Positions 42,801 through 53,069 are shown, numbered from the stretch's first letter. The stretch: 64,000 bases of DNA from Pararge aegeria (GCF_905163445.1 NC_053191.1:16244001-16308000), one strand, 5' to 3'. Translations and numbers: made by a program. Notes: generated by a model from the letters alone, not told the origin.

Positions 42801-45800
42801 GTTATGTCCTTTATTTCCGAGATCCAGATCTTTCTTAAAATTAGACAATACATGCTTGATAGTATATACTTTCAAATAAAAAAAAAGAATTATTAAAATC
42901 TTAACTTTAATAATTCTTTTTGTTTATCGGGATAAAAATATGTTAACCCGGAATATTAGCTACCACTATACCAAATTGAATTTAAATCCGTTCAGTAGTT
43001 TTCACGAGAGGCCTGGACAGACAGACAGACAAACAAAAATAAAATAAAAATCTGATTTGGACTCAGTATAGATTATAAAGCATCCCCCGGTCAAAATTTT
43101 CAAAATATATTAAACTAGCTGTTGCCCGCGACTTCGTCCGCTTTTGTTTTTGTTTTTTCGAAAGACATGTGCCTCATAAATGTGGCAGCACTTTATGTAT
43201 TTAGGATAGCTAAGCCTGGTTCAATAAGAAAGTTAATAAGAAAAAAATGGTTGAACTCGACAAGATGAAAATATCGAAGGAATGTAGGTATGAAATTTCT
43301 CCGATTTACTTTTGTAAGCATGATTTATTTTGAATACTGCTAAATCTTTTTGAAGTTACTGTCCGATTGCCTTAACTAGTACGTAAGTGCCATTTTTCGA
43401 GGCGTTTCATATTTGTTTTTGATTTTTTTCTCTAAATCAAGAATTAGCGACACTTTTAAAGTGTACATGCTACCGACTTTACTAGCCTTGTATAAAATCC
43501 CATCTTTGGAAAAGCAAGCTCAACCCTTATGTGGTGTTAATGCAAATAAATTTTACTCGAAGCGGCTAATTCTCTGGACCAGGCCTTGCTTATATAGAGG
43601 GTTATAGAGCTTTTATCCTTCACGCTGCTCAAAGGCGGGTTGGCGGGCATTATAGATTATTGTGGAACGTTACGTACCTCCATCCCCATTACACTTCTGG
43701 GGTACTTTGTAACCTGAAAATCAGATAAATTCAAAGTTAATTATATTTTACGTTATTCAATAGAGTCAATAAAAGTTAAAAGCCCGGAATGATGTTGTTG
43801 ATTAATTACTGACTTATTATAATAACTGACCTCGCAGTGACTGACATTTTAGCCGAAAGTTAAAATAATAATTAAATTAATAATACATAAGAGGTATGAA
43901 AACCCAAATGAAAATTATAAACGGACCACTGAATATTGTAGCTTTAAGAATAACGCGCAAATGTTATTGCCAATGTTTTAAGGATATCCAAAAATACTCT
44001 CTTTCGATATAGAATCGATTCTTCGCGCTTTATACTAGATGACGAGTACGATAAAATACTAAAAAATTCAAGAAAATCATTAATTTCAAGTAGGCCTAAT
44101 ATAAGAACTTTTGAAACGTCAAGTCTATCTGTGTGTAGTGTCTCTACCACCGGTTCGGAAGGCAGATTCTACCGAGAAGAAGCCGGCAAGAAACTCACCA
44201 GTTGCTCTTTTCCAATATCAACAAATTACATTTTATAATTCATTTTTCTATCTTGTGAGAGATGAAAGCGGAGCCGGATGCTTCCAAGCAACATTGTCAT
44301 TAAGGAATTCATCAATTGCATAATAGCCTCGCTGTAATAAATGTGTTTTAACACATTCTTTAAACTTATGCATTGGTAGGTCCAAAATTACCTTAGGAAT
44401 CATATTATAAAAGCGTATACTCAATCCCACAAATGACTTCTGCACCTTTCGCAGACGATATGCAGATTTCACTAATTTATGACCATTTCTTGTCAGTCGA
44501 CTCTTTATATTCACTTTTGTTTATAAAGACTAAAAATTTTTCACGGAGGCATTCACGTGATTTAAGTTTATATATTGACCGTACAGCTCTTTTCTGCAAT
44601 ATGAATATAGTTACAATATCTACAGCTTTGCCCCATAATAAGATAGAAAGGGACCCAAAATTGAGCCCTGTGGGACACCCATTGACGTAGCCGACCCCTG
44701 CGACTAATGTCTTTTATGCAAACCCATAAAAAAAATCTTTCTTAGTATTTTTCTACTTTTGTTCTGCGGAATGTGAAAAACTAATTAAAAGGGTTTCCTG
44801 TGAAAAATAAAATGACGTCACAGAAAATTCAATATGGCGGACTTCCCAAATTGGCGGACAAAATTTAACGTTATTTTTATTTTACATTTTCATTTATACA
44901 GAACAGCCTGTATAGTCTAGTCGACAAGTTGAAAATGGTAAAAAAATAGAGATACTGCTCTTGTTTATGTGCGATAGCTCATTGGATCTGGAATGGCGCT
45001 TAGAAAAAGCCAAAAGCGTGTATTAGCTCATAAAAATTGCTAAAGTTAAAAACAATTAAAGATTAAAAAAAATGGCATTTCGTTTTTTGCCAATATTTCA
45101 TTAACTATTAATACTTAAGAAATTTCACCATCATTTTTTTAAATTAAAAAGAAATCAATTTAATACTTTAAACTATTTATTTATTCTTTAAAATAATTGT
45201 TTTATAAATATAACCTAAAATAAACTATTTCAAACTAAATTAAATCTAAAACGTCCTCGAAACCACCGCGGCGAGGCACAGTTCCTAAGATGCTGGCAGC
45301 ATTGCCCCTTTGGATGGCCAAACTAATTCGTTGGCCAAGGTAACTGCCCGCTCTAGGATCACCGGAAGACTCGATAACCCTTTTTGATAATTCTTTGAAA
45401 AGAGCTCCTCTTGCCTCCGGACCCCACGGTCACAAAGTCTCTACTTCAAAAGGCACAAAAATGAAGCTGCTATCCAGGTTATACTTTAAATAAATTAATA
45501 AATGTGCCCTACAAGCTTTTGACGCCGCGCGCGCAATCTTAAACCGCGCGCGCAGACCTATTTTCAGCGTTAAATTAAAATTATAAATAATGGAGAAAGA
45601 GTTCCAGGAGTTGGGAGTTATTTATTGGAGATTTCCCCCTCTTTCAGAATGTATTTTGATATATTGGCAAAAAACTAAATGCTTTTTGTTTGCACCGCAT
45701 GTCGTTGGCTTCAGTGGACGTCCGGGAACCCGTTTTATGCTTCCCCGACGTCAACCAACCGCCCAAACAGATTGCCAGGGCTACTACGCTAAGGAGGGGA

Positions 45801-48428
45801 TCAGGACAGCTTGAACTCCCTCACACACAGTGTCAGTAGGGATACTAATATAAAGGAAGCCGCCTTCCAGGAAAAGCGGACGTGCAGCGTATCCCGCCGT
45901 CTCCTCCCCCCCCCCCCCCTCTACACCGGAACGGATGTGCGTCAACAGATTTCTTCACACATCCGCTCCGCGGCCTCCTTCCGCGAGATAACTTCTTCGC
46001 ATAAGTCAACACTTCCCAAGACCTCAAGGGTGCAAAATATGTTATATTATTGTTTCAATAAAATTTATTATTTCTATTTTTATGTCGATACCCTAGCTGC
46101 ATCACACATCCAGACCACCTCCTCCATGGTGGGTGCAGCTGCTACTAGTGCTGACCAGGTCAAGAGGCGTAAATATGAAAACTTGGATAGCAGTTTCATT
46201 TTTGTTTTTGACCGCGGGGCCCGGAGGCCTGAGCTCTTTTAAAGAATTATCAAAAAGGGCTATCGAGTCTACTAGTGATCCTAGAGCGGGCAGTTACCTT
46301 GGCCAAAGAATTAGTTTGGCCATCCAAAGAGGAAAAGCTGCCAGCATCAGAACTGTGCCTCGCTGCGGTGGTTGCGAAGACGTTTTAGATTTTAATTAGT
46401 TTTACATAATTTATTTCAATAAACAAATAAATAATAATAATAAATTTTATTCAAATCCTGTGTTTAATGATTAGTACAAAAGAAATGATACAAGTCGAAA
46501 TCCGCTAATTAAAGTAAACATTTATACCAACCATTCGCGTTACACCTTTCAACAGCTACTGCTGCATCTGAAATATATGAGTAACTTTCTTAATATTTTG
46601 ATCGAGCAAATTACTGTATCTCATGAATTGTTATTTATAACTCACATACACATACACATAAACACACGCGCACGCACACACTCATATGTAATTTTTTAAG
46701 TACAATTTTAAAAAAAAAATCTTATGGATGTATTTATGTAAATGTAGAAATGCTTTCAATTGAATTTAATTCAAAAGGTTTTTAGGTTTCTATTTTTATT
46801 CATCTCACTAGATTTAATTTAAGTGTACGGTTCTCGCTCCAGAGATGGGCGATAATAACTGCGACTCTGTCTTGCACTATAGCACAGTATTATCGATTTT
46901 GGGTTTCATGATACACATTACCTTATGTTTCCCGTATTTTGTACTATTTTTAATTAACTGTGTAACTGTTAATTGAAATAAACTTATTATTATTATTATA
47001 TAACTATCACGATTCATATGCTACAGCCTTGTGACAGAGGGACAGACGGACAAACAGGCAGAGGGGTCTTGGTCCCGTTTTATCCTTTGGATTTGTCTTA
47101 GAAAGAGATATGTTATGGACAGTACGCATTTCAAATTTTGGCTTCTTAATCGATAAAGTCTGAAACAGATTTTAACAATATCTTTTACTATTCGAAAGCT
47201 ATTGCATCCAGAAGTATAATAAATAAAATAAAATAAATAAATATACTAGGACAATATATACATCGCCATCTAGGCCCAAAGTAAGCGTTGCTTGTGTTAT
47301 GGGTACTAAGATTACTGATGAATATTTTTATGAATATAATACACATATATACCTATAAACACTCAGCCATGGAAAAACATTCATCACACACACATTTTTC
47401 CAGTTGTGGAAATCGAACTCACGGCCTTAGATGCAGAAAGCAGGGTCGCTGCCCACTGCGCCAATCGGCTGTCAAATCAAATAGCGCAGTACTATTCTAT
47501 TTGACTATCACGCCAAATAAGTAGAATAACTAACTAACTAAACCCACTTGAGCACTTGGTATGTGAGTGTGTACCAACCCAGTGCTCCATAAAGGGATTC
47601 TCCCATTTATTTTTTTCCATTAAAAGTTTTTTAGTTACACACCGTTGCCACTGTCTCCGCCGTCTGAGGAGCGTGCTTGCCTTTGTGCTTAAAAAAGATG
47701 TATCGCCTAAACGCTACTCCTTCTGGCTACATATTTTCATCCATAAACACCAATGATTCTTAATTTACACGGGTAATTCTAAGGAGAGCTAAGCAAGCTG
47801 AAGAAAATCCTTTATTTTAATCCTGAGTATGAGTTATAAATGTGTTCTATGCGCACTAACCAAAAGACAAACAGATAAAAATTTCGAAAATAGTTTCTTT
47901 ACGTTCTATTGCTTATTTTTAACGTGATAGCCTACTGGTTAGTGCTTCGGTTTCACTTTCGGGGGGCCGAGTTCTAATCCCAGCGCGCACCTCTTAACTT
48001 TTCTAAGTTATGTACGTTTTAAGCATTTAACTTACTTAACGTTCTTCCTTCAACGGTGAAGGAAAACATCGTGAGGTAACCTGCATACCTGCGAATTCTC
48101 CATAATGTTCGCAAAGGGGTGTGGAGTCCACCAATCCTGGGCCAGCGACCAGCATGGTGGACTAACGACCTAGACCCTTTCGGTTATGGTCCGGCAATGG
48201 GTTGATAAGATGAAACAAATAAATCTTTCATCTTTTTATTAGTATAAAGATTATTGTAATTCAATAGTTCACCGCACAAAAGTATTCAGGCCATTATGAA
48301 TAACAGCCTGGCTTGGGAAAAATGGTTTAATGGATTCTTATTAAAAATAAAATGACCAACTTACGTAATAAGAAACACATTGTAAAACTCATTAGCACTA
48401 TACACGAGGGTAAGATTATCGAAGTCAT
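36397..48428 (-). CDS. Gene B: single-pass mucin-like membrane protein, six exons, 506 aa (hypothetical)
   Basis: Hand-assembled: join(48428..48365, 46567..46532, 41913..41761, 39959..39438, 38523..38267, 36885..36397), minus strand, introns GT-AG, phases 1-1-1-1-0 as in gene A. The order is: signal peptide (1-21); Cys-containing ectodomain (about 22-140); Thr/Pro-rich stalk of about 115 residues typical of mucin-type O-glycosylation; an acidic Asn-rich juxtamembrane region; a transmembrane helix (about 313-336); and a 162-residue cytoplasmic tail. The tail is Pro/Tyr-rich with YMAM (Tyr-397), YDNM (Tyr-477) and a C-terminal YEVPS. YxxM is the consensus for PI3-kinase SH2 docking and YxN for Grb2-type SH2 domains, so signalling is plausible but inferred. 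Introns 2 and 1 are large and packed with repeats. Family not recognised. Confidence 0.72.
37200..37275 (+). mobile_element. SINE-C 3' end fragment
   Basis: CAATCCGCACTGGGAAAGCG, then GGCGGACTACGGCCTCAACC. Confidence 0.6.
37683..38065 (-). repeat. Dispersed repeat F, uninterrupted copy
   Basis: Reverse complement of 30,620-31,252 without the 236-bp insertion, so it represents the empty site. It lies in gene B intron 5. An associated ~75-bp motif (GACGATGACGCGAGTT) occurs at about 37,505, 37,598 and 38,088. Confidence 0.65.
38267..38523 (-). CDS. Gene B exon 5: juxtamembrane and transmembrane segment
   Basis: Acceptor TTTTTTTTTAG and donor AAAGAG|GTATGG, 85 codons. Acidic/Asn-rich start (KEDNKNDGEDTKNS), then KKHW and a hydrophobic helix (FVLLCVVIVSIVVTCTVI) closed by RTRK. 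Longer than the paralogous gene A exon, which lacks the acidic part. Confidence 0.76.
38580..38850 (-). mobile_element. SINE-B reverse copy
   Basis: TTGCAATCTCACCTGCTGGT to GCGCTCCCGGTTGCGTCGTC, with a decayed B box (TGAAATCGAACCC). Confidence 0.7.
38851..39437. other. Gene B intron sequence, no repeat recognised
   Basis: AT-rich. A short self-similar motif CTTTTTGAAGT/ACTTCAAAAAGG around 39,348-39,380 can form a hairpin. Confidence 0.4.
39438..39959 (-). CDS. Gene B exon 4: end of ectodomain plus mucin-like stalk
   Basis: Acceptor CTTGTTACAG and donor TTGGAG|GTAAGA, 173 codons. The first ~55 residues include HDCRNLM and NNRNLTCEAVVRYTSI, aligning with gene A exon 4. The rest is Thr/Pro/Ser-rich (TTPTTKSSTTVPTTTTSV and similar repeats), a typical O-glycosylated stalk. 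The antisense frames here, rich in Val/Leu, are artefacts of this bias. Confidence 0.78.
40090..40650 (+). mobile_element. SINE-A split by a 297-bp insertion
   Basis: Head at 40,090-40,180 (B box GGTTCGATTCC). The body is interrupted after TATATGTATA and resumes at 40,512 with TGTATATTATAAGTATTTAT, continuing to the (TTTA)n tail. Inside gene B intron 3. Confidence 0.85.
40215..40511. mobile_element. Unclassified insertion in SINE-A, 6-bp TSD
   Basis: Flanked by TGTATA at 40,209-40,214 and 40,512-40,517. It has a GC-rich 5' half (GGAGGGGCGCGC repeated) and an AT-rich 3' half with AATAAA near the end. This layout could be a solo LTR or an LTR-like element, though the termini ATTAGC...CTTAC are not canonical TG...CA. 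No ORF of note. Confidence 0.55.
40880..41035 (+). repeat. Dispersed repeat H copy
   Basis: ATTGTGGCAAGAACCTTAAG and AGTTGCCTAGTGAAAGTC, then CTTTGATTAGGCGTTACTT. Related to 34,950-35,215 and 57,600-57,790. Confidence 0.65.
41055..41109. repeat. Perfect 25-bp inverted repeat, 5-nt loop
   Basis: Arms 41,055-41,079 and 41,085-41,109 (TTGTTGTTCAGGCTAACACA / its complement) with loop CCTTA. No mismatches. In gene B intron 3. Confidence 0.95.
41140..41330 (-). mobile_element. LINE-type fragment G, reverse
   Basis: CCCAATCGGTTGGGGTGGTT and ACATAACTTCCGTCCTGCCC, the reverse of 33,340-33,500. Confidence 0.5.
41360..41700 (+). pseudogene. LINE ORF2 C-terminal fragment
   Basis: Frame 41,360-41,608 has RTKRFASSFLICTARIWNAL followed by P, the conserved IWNxLP motif near the end of non-LTR reverse transcriptases. 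A frameshift then breaks the final FKSRV part. Poly(A)-like run at 41,701. Confidence 0.55.
41761..41913 (-). CDS. Gene B exon 3: ectodomain strand block
   Basis: Acceptor TTTTCCAG and donor CTAA|GTAAGT, 50 codons plus split codons. Encodes FCLSHNGAPIESGKFEFG and a second Cys block (MMATIGCHYRMDPAKYP). Paralogous to gene A exon 3, slightly shorter. Confidence 0.72.
42000..42235. mobile_element. Two SINE-C pieces in opposite orientation
   Basis: Reverse piece (about 42,000-42,095) joined to a forward piece (about 42,100-42,235). Together they form an inverted repeat around TTCTCAGGCATGCAGGTTTC / GGAACCTGCATGCCTGAGA. Confidence 0.7.
42570..43080 (-). mobile_element. Helitron-like or LINE-derived repeat, decayed
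   Basis: CTAGCTGACCCGCGCAACTT at the left and CAGTAGTTTTCACGAGAGGC then (CAGA)n at the right, both common in lepidopteran repeats. Ends not exact. Includes the hairpin at 42,882-42,921. Confidence 0.4.
43115..43260 (-). mobile_element. Helitron 3' end fragment, reverse
   Basis: ACTAGCTGTTGCCCGCGACT followed by GCGCTTTTGTTTTTG-type sequence as at 59,894. The far end is not found. Confidence 0.55.
43935..44515 (-). mobile_element. LINE 3' end (CR1/Zenon-like), reverse
   Basis: Minus-strand RT C-terminus (SFVGLSIRFYNMIPKVILDL, then HKFKECVKTHLLQRGYYAID) and a 3' UTR with GTGAGTTTCTTGCCGGCTTC. Transcript-like orientation matches the host gene B. Confidence 0.7.
44516..45234. other. Gene B intron 2, unclassified
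   Basis: Contains AATATGGCGGACTTCCC and other fragments seen near LINE 3' ends. No coding exon. Confidence 0.35.
45235..45430 (-). pseudogene. LINE ORF2 C-terminal fragment, reverse
   Basis: On the minus strand reads ...FKELSKRVIESSGDPRAGSY, LGQRISLAIQRG and a stop in TTTAGATTTAAT, the same protein end as 46,211-46,399 on the plus strand. Truncated. Confidence 0.55.
45690..45830 (+). mobile_element. LINE-type fragment G
   Basis: GCTAAGGAGGGGATCAGGAC and surrounding sequence match 33,470-33,540. Confidence 0.45.
46110..46440 (+). pseudogene. LINE ORF2 C-terminal fragment and tail
   Basis: FKELSKRAIESTSDPRAGSY, LGQRISLAIQRGKAASIRTV, stop at 46,397-46,399, then AATAAACAAATAAATAATAA. It is the inverted counterpart of 45,235-45,430, with about 780 bp between. 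A 13-C run is at 45,907-45,919. Confidence 0.55.
46532..46567 (-). CDS. Gene B exon 2: 36-nt microexon
   Basis: Flanked by ATATATTTCAG and a weak donor AATG|GTTGGT. Encodes AAVAVERCNAN plus split codons (His-22, Glu-34). One codon longer than the gene A counterpart (AVQDYDCADK). The phases fit exons 1 and 3 and the Cys position is conserved. The donor is the least certain junction of the model. Confidence 0.62.
46895..47000 (+). mobile_element. LINE 3' end with (TTA)n tail
   Basis: Ends TTGAAATAAACTTATTATTA, resembling the end of 8,259-9,075. Upstream identity not determined. Confidence 0.35.
47218..47475 (-). mobile_element. SINE-A copy, reverse
   Basis: Tail (TTTA)n at left and head CACTGCGCCAATCGGCTGTC at right. 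B box mutated (GTGGAAATCGAACTC). In gene B intron 1. Confidence 0.8.
47928..48210 (+). mobile_element. SINE-C copy, nearly complete
   Basis: Head GTGATAGCCTACTGGTTAGT and CCGAGTTCTAATCCC, body with TCAACGGTGAAGGAAAACAT and CTGCATACCTGCGAATTCTC, end GGGTTGATAAGATGA. In gene B intron 1. Confidence 0.8.
48365..48428 (-). CDS. Gene B exon 1: start codon and signal peptide
   Basis: ATG at 48,428-48,426. 21 codons encode MTSIILPSCIVLMSFTMCFL plus L, a signal sequence. Donor TTAC|GTAAGT; the last base joins AT of exon 2 to give His. The minus strand has GATAA motifs just upstream (48,431-48,435 and about 48,480), the kind bound by GATA factors, though such short motifs are frequent by chance. Confidence 0.68.
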
Positions 48429-48859
48429 GATTATCAATTTTAATTAATAAATTACTATAATAACCTGTTTTAACTATTTATCTCATAACAAACACTAAAA
48501 GCTGTCGCAAATCAATAAATTAAACATCAAAATGATGACGTGATACGATTCACTCCGGGAAGGAAAATAATTAAGCACCGAAGTAGATACATAGGTAAAA
48601 TTGTTATGCAGTACTGTCCTCAATTGGCTGGTACCTTCATCATTATTGTATGTAATAATAATAATCATTTATTCAGGTTAAAAATAAGTACAGATAAAGA
48701 AATTTAAATACCTACCTTTTATTTTTAATATAGTGTACATTATTCTACTATACAAGAGCTTTAATGGATACCTGTAATAAGGGAGTTGTGAAAAAATACG
48801 TAAGCCGCCATTTTGTGACCGCGGCCATCTTGGACCGATTTTCATCAAACATAGCTAAT

Positions 48860-51150
48860 AAGAAAGAAAGAAAAATCGTATTTATTGTCACACATTTGTG
48901 TTAAAATGTTACATTTGTGTAAAAAATTGTTAAAGTATAAAACATAAAAAAAAATGTGTGACAAAGGAGCTGGCTCAGTATAGCTGCAAACTAAAACGCG
49001 CAGCACTGGTTTTCAGCCAGCCCCATTATCTTCGTCGTCACTGAATCCTCGCGACTAAACAATAACAAAATAATCATGAAAAAGGACAATAACGTAGAAT
49101 ATAATATATAAACAAACAAAAGATATTTTTTCATTAACACAAGCTTATTTACATCGAGTAATACAAAATCATCAAAGAGGTAAATAATAAACAAAATCAA
49201 AAATTTGAAATTAATAAACATGAAAAACTAAAAATCTAAAATCAAAAATTAAATGTAATGTGAGTGTCTGTAATGTGAAATAAAGGAAAAATTATATAAA
49301 AGTACTAAAAGGTGTGAAAAGTAATAATTTGTTATTTTTTATTTATTTTTTTATTTACTAATGGTCATTAAGATTTTTTGTACAATAATTTAAAGAATTT
49401 TTTAACTCTTTTTGTAGACGTTACTTGTTTGCGTAGGGGAGGAGGGATGTCATTCCAAATTTTTGATGGTGAATACTTAAAACAACCTTTATAACCAGAA
49501 GTTCTATGTGTCGGAATGAGAATGCAATTGGCTTCTTTTCTTCGTGTATTCCGCTCTTGTGAGTCTCTTACCCTATCTTTCTTACCTTTAATTTTTCATA
49601 TAAATACAAAGGCCTTTTGTGTGTAGCAATCTTATGGACCAGGCATGTCAGATATAGCTTTCTTCTGAACTCCATTTTTAGAATTTGGTTTTTGTTTAAG
49701 TACGGTGTTGTGTCTGTGTGTACATGTTCTTTCTTCTTAATATTGAAACAAAACCTTACACAAGCATTTTGGACTCGCTGAATATTTTTTTTGTTTTTTG
49801 GAATAGACGTGGCCCATAAACAGTGTCACAATAGTTAAATGAAGATAGTACTAAGGATTCCACAAGAACTCTTCTCACCTTCTTTGACAGATACTTTCTT
49901 ATGCCATAAAGAACTTTAAGTCAGTAAAAAGCATTTTTTATTTTATTTTTAACATGTTCAGCGTATCTCAAATCTTCGTCCATTAACAATCCTAGATTCC
50001 TAACACAATCAACTCTTTCTATATTTTTACCATCAACAATGAAAGGTTTTAAATTTTGTTTCACTTTCAGACTTTGGTGTTTAGTGCCAAAAATAATGAA
50101 TTTAGATTTAAGTGGATTAAGGATGAGACCATGATTTTTGGCCCAGTCTCCAACAGCCTTAAGATCTTCATTTATTAAATTAATAGCTGTGCGTGTATGC
50201 TGAGGGTCAAAAGAATAATACAAATTTATTATTCGGTGTCATCAGCATATAAGTGTACTTTACAGTGTTTTATAGAATTGACAAGATCGGCCGTAAACAA
50301 AATAAAAAGTATAGGGCTTAATATAGATCCTTGTGGAGTGCCCCTATTAATATTTCTTACATTTGATTGTACTCATTCACCCTGTCCAGATTCACTTTCA
50401 ACGTATTGACGTCTGTTTGATAAAAAAGATGAAAACCATTTAATTGATGTGCTCGATATACCGCAGTACAATATCTTAGCAATTAATAAGTCTATATTGA
50501 GACAGTCAAAGGCTCTAGAGAAATCGAAGAGCACTAAAATACTTCCCATGCCTTTGTCTGACTCACAAAAAATGTCGTCGGATACTTTTGCAAGCGCACT
50601 TGCGGTGTCTGGATACATTGTACAGTCTGGAATGGAAAAATGCTACCTGAAATCCAGACTGTATTTCAGGTAGCATTTTTCCATTTTCCAGAAACTTGGT
50701 TAATTGAGTACATACTACTCTCTCCGCAATTTTGGAAAGAACAGGTAGTACACTAATGGGTCTTAAATCTTTGTAATCCTCAACCTTTCCACCTTTAGGT
50801 ATTGGTTTCACCTTTGCTAGTTTCCAGGAGTCAGGAAAAGTGTTAGTGGAAATTGACTGATTTATTATTTGTGTTATTATCGGTAACGTTAAAGGTAGTG
50901 TCACTTTAACCATTTGTATATTTATGTCGTCATGACCAAAAGTATTTGTTGAAATTGTTTTTAAGATATCTTCCTCTGTTACTTGTTTAATTTCGAATAT
51001 ATTGCTTGAATGTCTCTGCTCTTTAAAAAGATGGATTCTTTAAGACTATGTTTCACATTTTCGTTTCCTGGTACACTTAGGAAAAAATCATTTATAGCAT
51101 TTGGATTGTTAACGGATAGCTCCTTTGTAAATAACACTTCCGACTAATTC
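48860..51150 (-). pseudogene. Non-LTR retrotransposon ORF2 remnant (jockey/CR1-like)
   Basis: Minus strand, in order: RT fingers (TFPDSWKLAKVKPIPKGG, PISVLPVLSKIAERVV) at 50,913-50,700; motif A (LVLFDFSRAFDCLN) near 50,540; GTPQGSILSPILFILF near 50,310; YADD at 50,249-50,238; then LKAVGDWAKNHGLILNPLKS. It is broken by a frameshift just after YADD, an inverted insertion at 50,621-50,685 and multiple stops before 49,900. The 3' UTR reaches about 48,870 and reappears inverted at 51,455-51,625. It lies upstream of gene B in the same orientation. Confidence 0.75.
50621..50685. repeat. Interleaved inverted repeats within the RT remnant
   Basis: TACAGTCTGG (50,621-50,630) pairs with 50,654-50,663, and a 23-bp arm (50,631-50,653) pairs perfectly with 50,663-50,685. 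The structure shifts the RT reading frame. Confidence 0.9.
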
Positions 51151-51302
51151 AACTTTCAAACAAAAAAAACGTTTTAAAATCAGTTTATCCGTTCGGGAAA
51201 TACGATGCCACAGACAGACACACACACACACACAAACACGTCAAACTTATAACACTCCGTCGTTTTTGAGAAAACCAAGAAATATAGGTTTTCCGGGTGG
51301 AA

Positions 51303-51450
51303 GCGGAATAGCCCAGTGGGTAGGACTTCACTTTCCGAGTTCGAATCCTAGCACGCACCTCGAACGTTTCTAAGTTATATACGCTTTAAGCAATTAAAAT
51401 ATCCACTTGCTTCAACCGGGATGGAAAACATCGTGACGAAACCTGCATGA
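51303..51450 (+). mobile_element. SINE-C, 3' truncated
   Basis: GCGGAATAGCCCAGTGGGTA, GAGTTCGAATCCTAGC, then CTTGCTTCAACCGGGATGG. It stops at AACCTGCATGACG. Confidence 0.7.
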
Positions 51451-51454
51451 CGAC

Positions 51455-51625
51455 CAAGATAAGGGGGCTGGCTGTAAACCAGTGCTGCGCTTTTTAGTAT
51501 GCAGCTATACAGCTCCTTTGTAACAATTTTTTTTTTATACTTTCACAAATTTATGTCACAAATGTAACATTTTACACAACTGTGTGACAATAAAGACACA
51601 CATTTGTGTAAAATGTTACATTGTG
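51455..51625 (+). mobile_element. LINE 3' UTR, inverted copy
   Basis: GGGGCTGGCTGTAAACCAGT through CACACATTTGTGTAAAATGT is the reverse complement of 48,880-49,030. Confidence 0.65.
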
Positions 51626-52587
51626 TGTGTGAAGATTAATCAAATTAAGTACAGTCCGATTCAAATTTTATGACGTCGCGCAATAGTTATTTGTGATCGT
51701 TTAACCATCAATCATACGTGTGCATCAAACCGCACGAAATTCGAGAATTAATAAAGTTTGATTCCGACTGAACCCATTAGAATATTTTACTGCTGTTTTT
51801 ATTTTTTACCAACGAATAGCAGAATTTGGACGGACTAACTGGATCACTGTTTAAGACGATAAAAACAATCATCGTGTGTATATAACACTACAAAATCATA
51901 GACAAACACTTAATTTTTAATAATTTATATTGATTATTATAAAATATAAATAAATAACATCTTAAAAACTATCATTAAAATAGCAATTTTGCTTACATAA
52001 TATGTTTTTGTTCGGGTCTATTTTTTGCACTTTATACGTAAGGCATCTGTAATATAAGTTTTATTCTAAATACGTATTCTAATATACAGAGCTAAGAAGG
52101 CACAGACAATTTTATTTACAAAATACATCCTTTTTGAGGTTTTGTTAACCTTACCGTAGTTATATAAATACTCAAAACTATCCTAATACTGTTGAAGAAT
52201 CTTAGTTTAAGATATTGACAGCCATCCCAGAATGTTTGAAGAATGATATTTAAAGTGCTAGTATAACTGTATAGTGGCTATAGTACGTACTTAAAGCTGT
52301 ACAAGAGCGCTATAATAGCCATTCATCATTATCGTCGACCTAATGAATGTACGACTGTTGTATACACGACTCCTCCCTTATAGAATTTAATGTCATAGAC
52401 TTTCCAGCTGTTCCAACTTGGAATGGCGGGTTAAGGTATCGATAAAACATATCTAGATAAATTTATAATTTTATCGTTAAAATATACATTTTTTAATCGT
52501 TTTCAAAATATATTATTACAAAAATACTTTACAAAAATCTTTTGGGACTCGTATGTATACCACACCTCCGATTCTGAGTCAATTTTC
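51626..52587. other. No gene or repeat recognised
   Basis: AT-rich, stops in all frames. Lies between the LINE remnant and the P-protein gene. Confidence 0.4.
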
Positions 52588-52965
52588 ATTTATTCCACTA
52601 CAATACACACACTGTTAACTGCAATCTCACTTGATGATAAGTGACGAGGCATTCTAATATGGTAGCGGGCTAACCTATTACAATTGTGAGCTTTAACCCA
52701 GAGGTACGTTTGCCGGTTTGGTGGTAACAAGAAGACCACTAGTACTAGCATGCGCGCAGCGAGAGAGTTATGTCTACCTATTATGTCGTCTTTCTCTATA
52801 AAAAGAATACGAGGAACGGGTAGAGATAATTATCTCGTGGCGCGCATGCTAACCCTACAGAGAAAAATCAGAAATATTAATTTCCAAATGCTTCTTACGG
52901 GGATTGAAGCCAGGAACTACCAGTTATGAGACCAGTGCGCTCACCACTGCACCAAAGAGTTGATA
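52588..52965 (-). mobile_element. SINE-B reverse copy with internal insertion
   Basis: Tail TAACTGCAATCTCACTTGAT at left, head GCGCTCACCACTGCACC at right. About 52,740-52,850 contains CATGCGCGC and its inverse GCGCGCATG around AGTTATGTCTACC, a fold-back not present in other copies. Confidence 0.6.
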
Positions 52966-53069
52966 CATATGGGGAGACCGTTGGGAATGTAGGTAGGGCG
53001 AATTGTGATAAAAACTTTCGCCTGCGGTGTTAACTCACTTTTGGATGATCTATTAACAGGCCATGTTTA

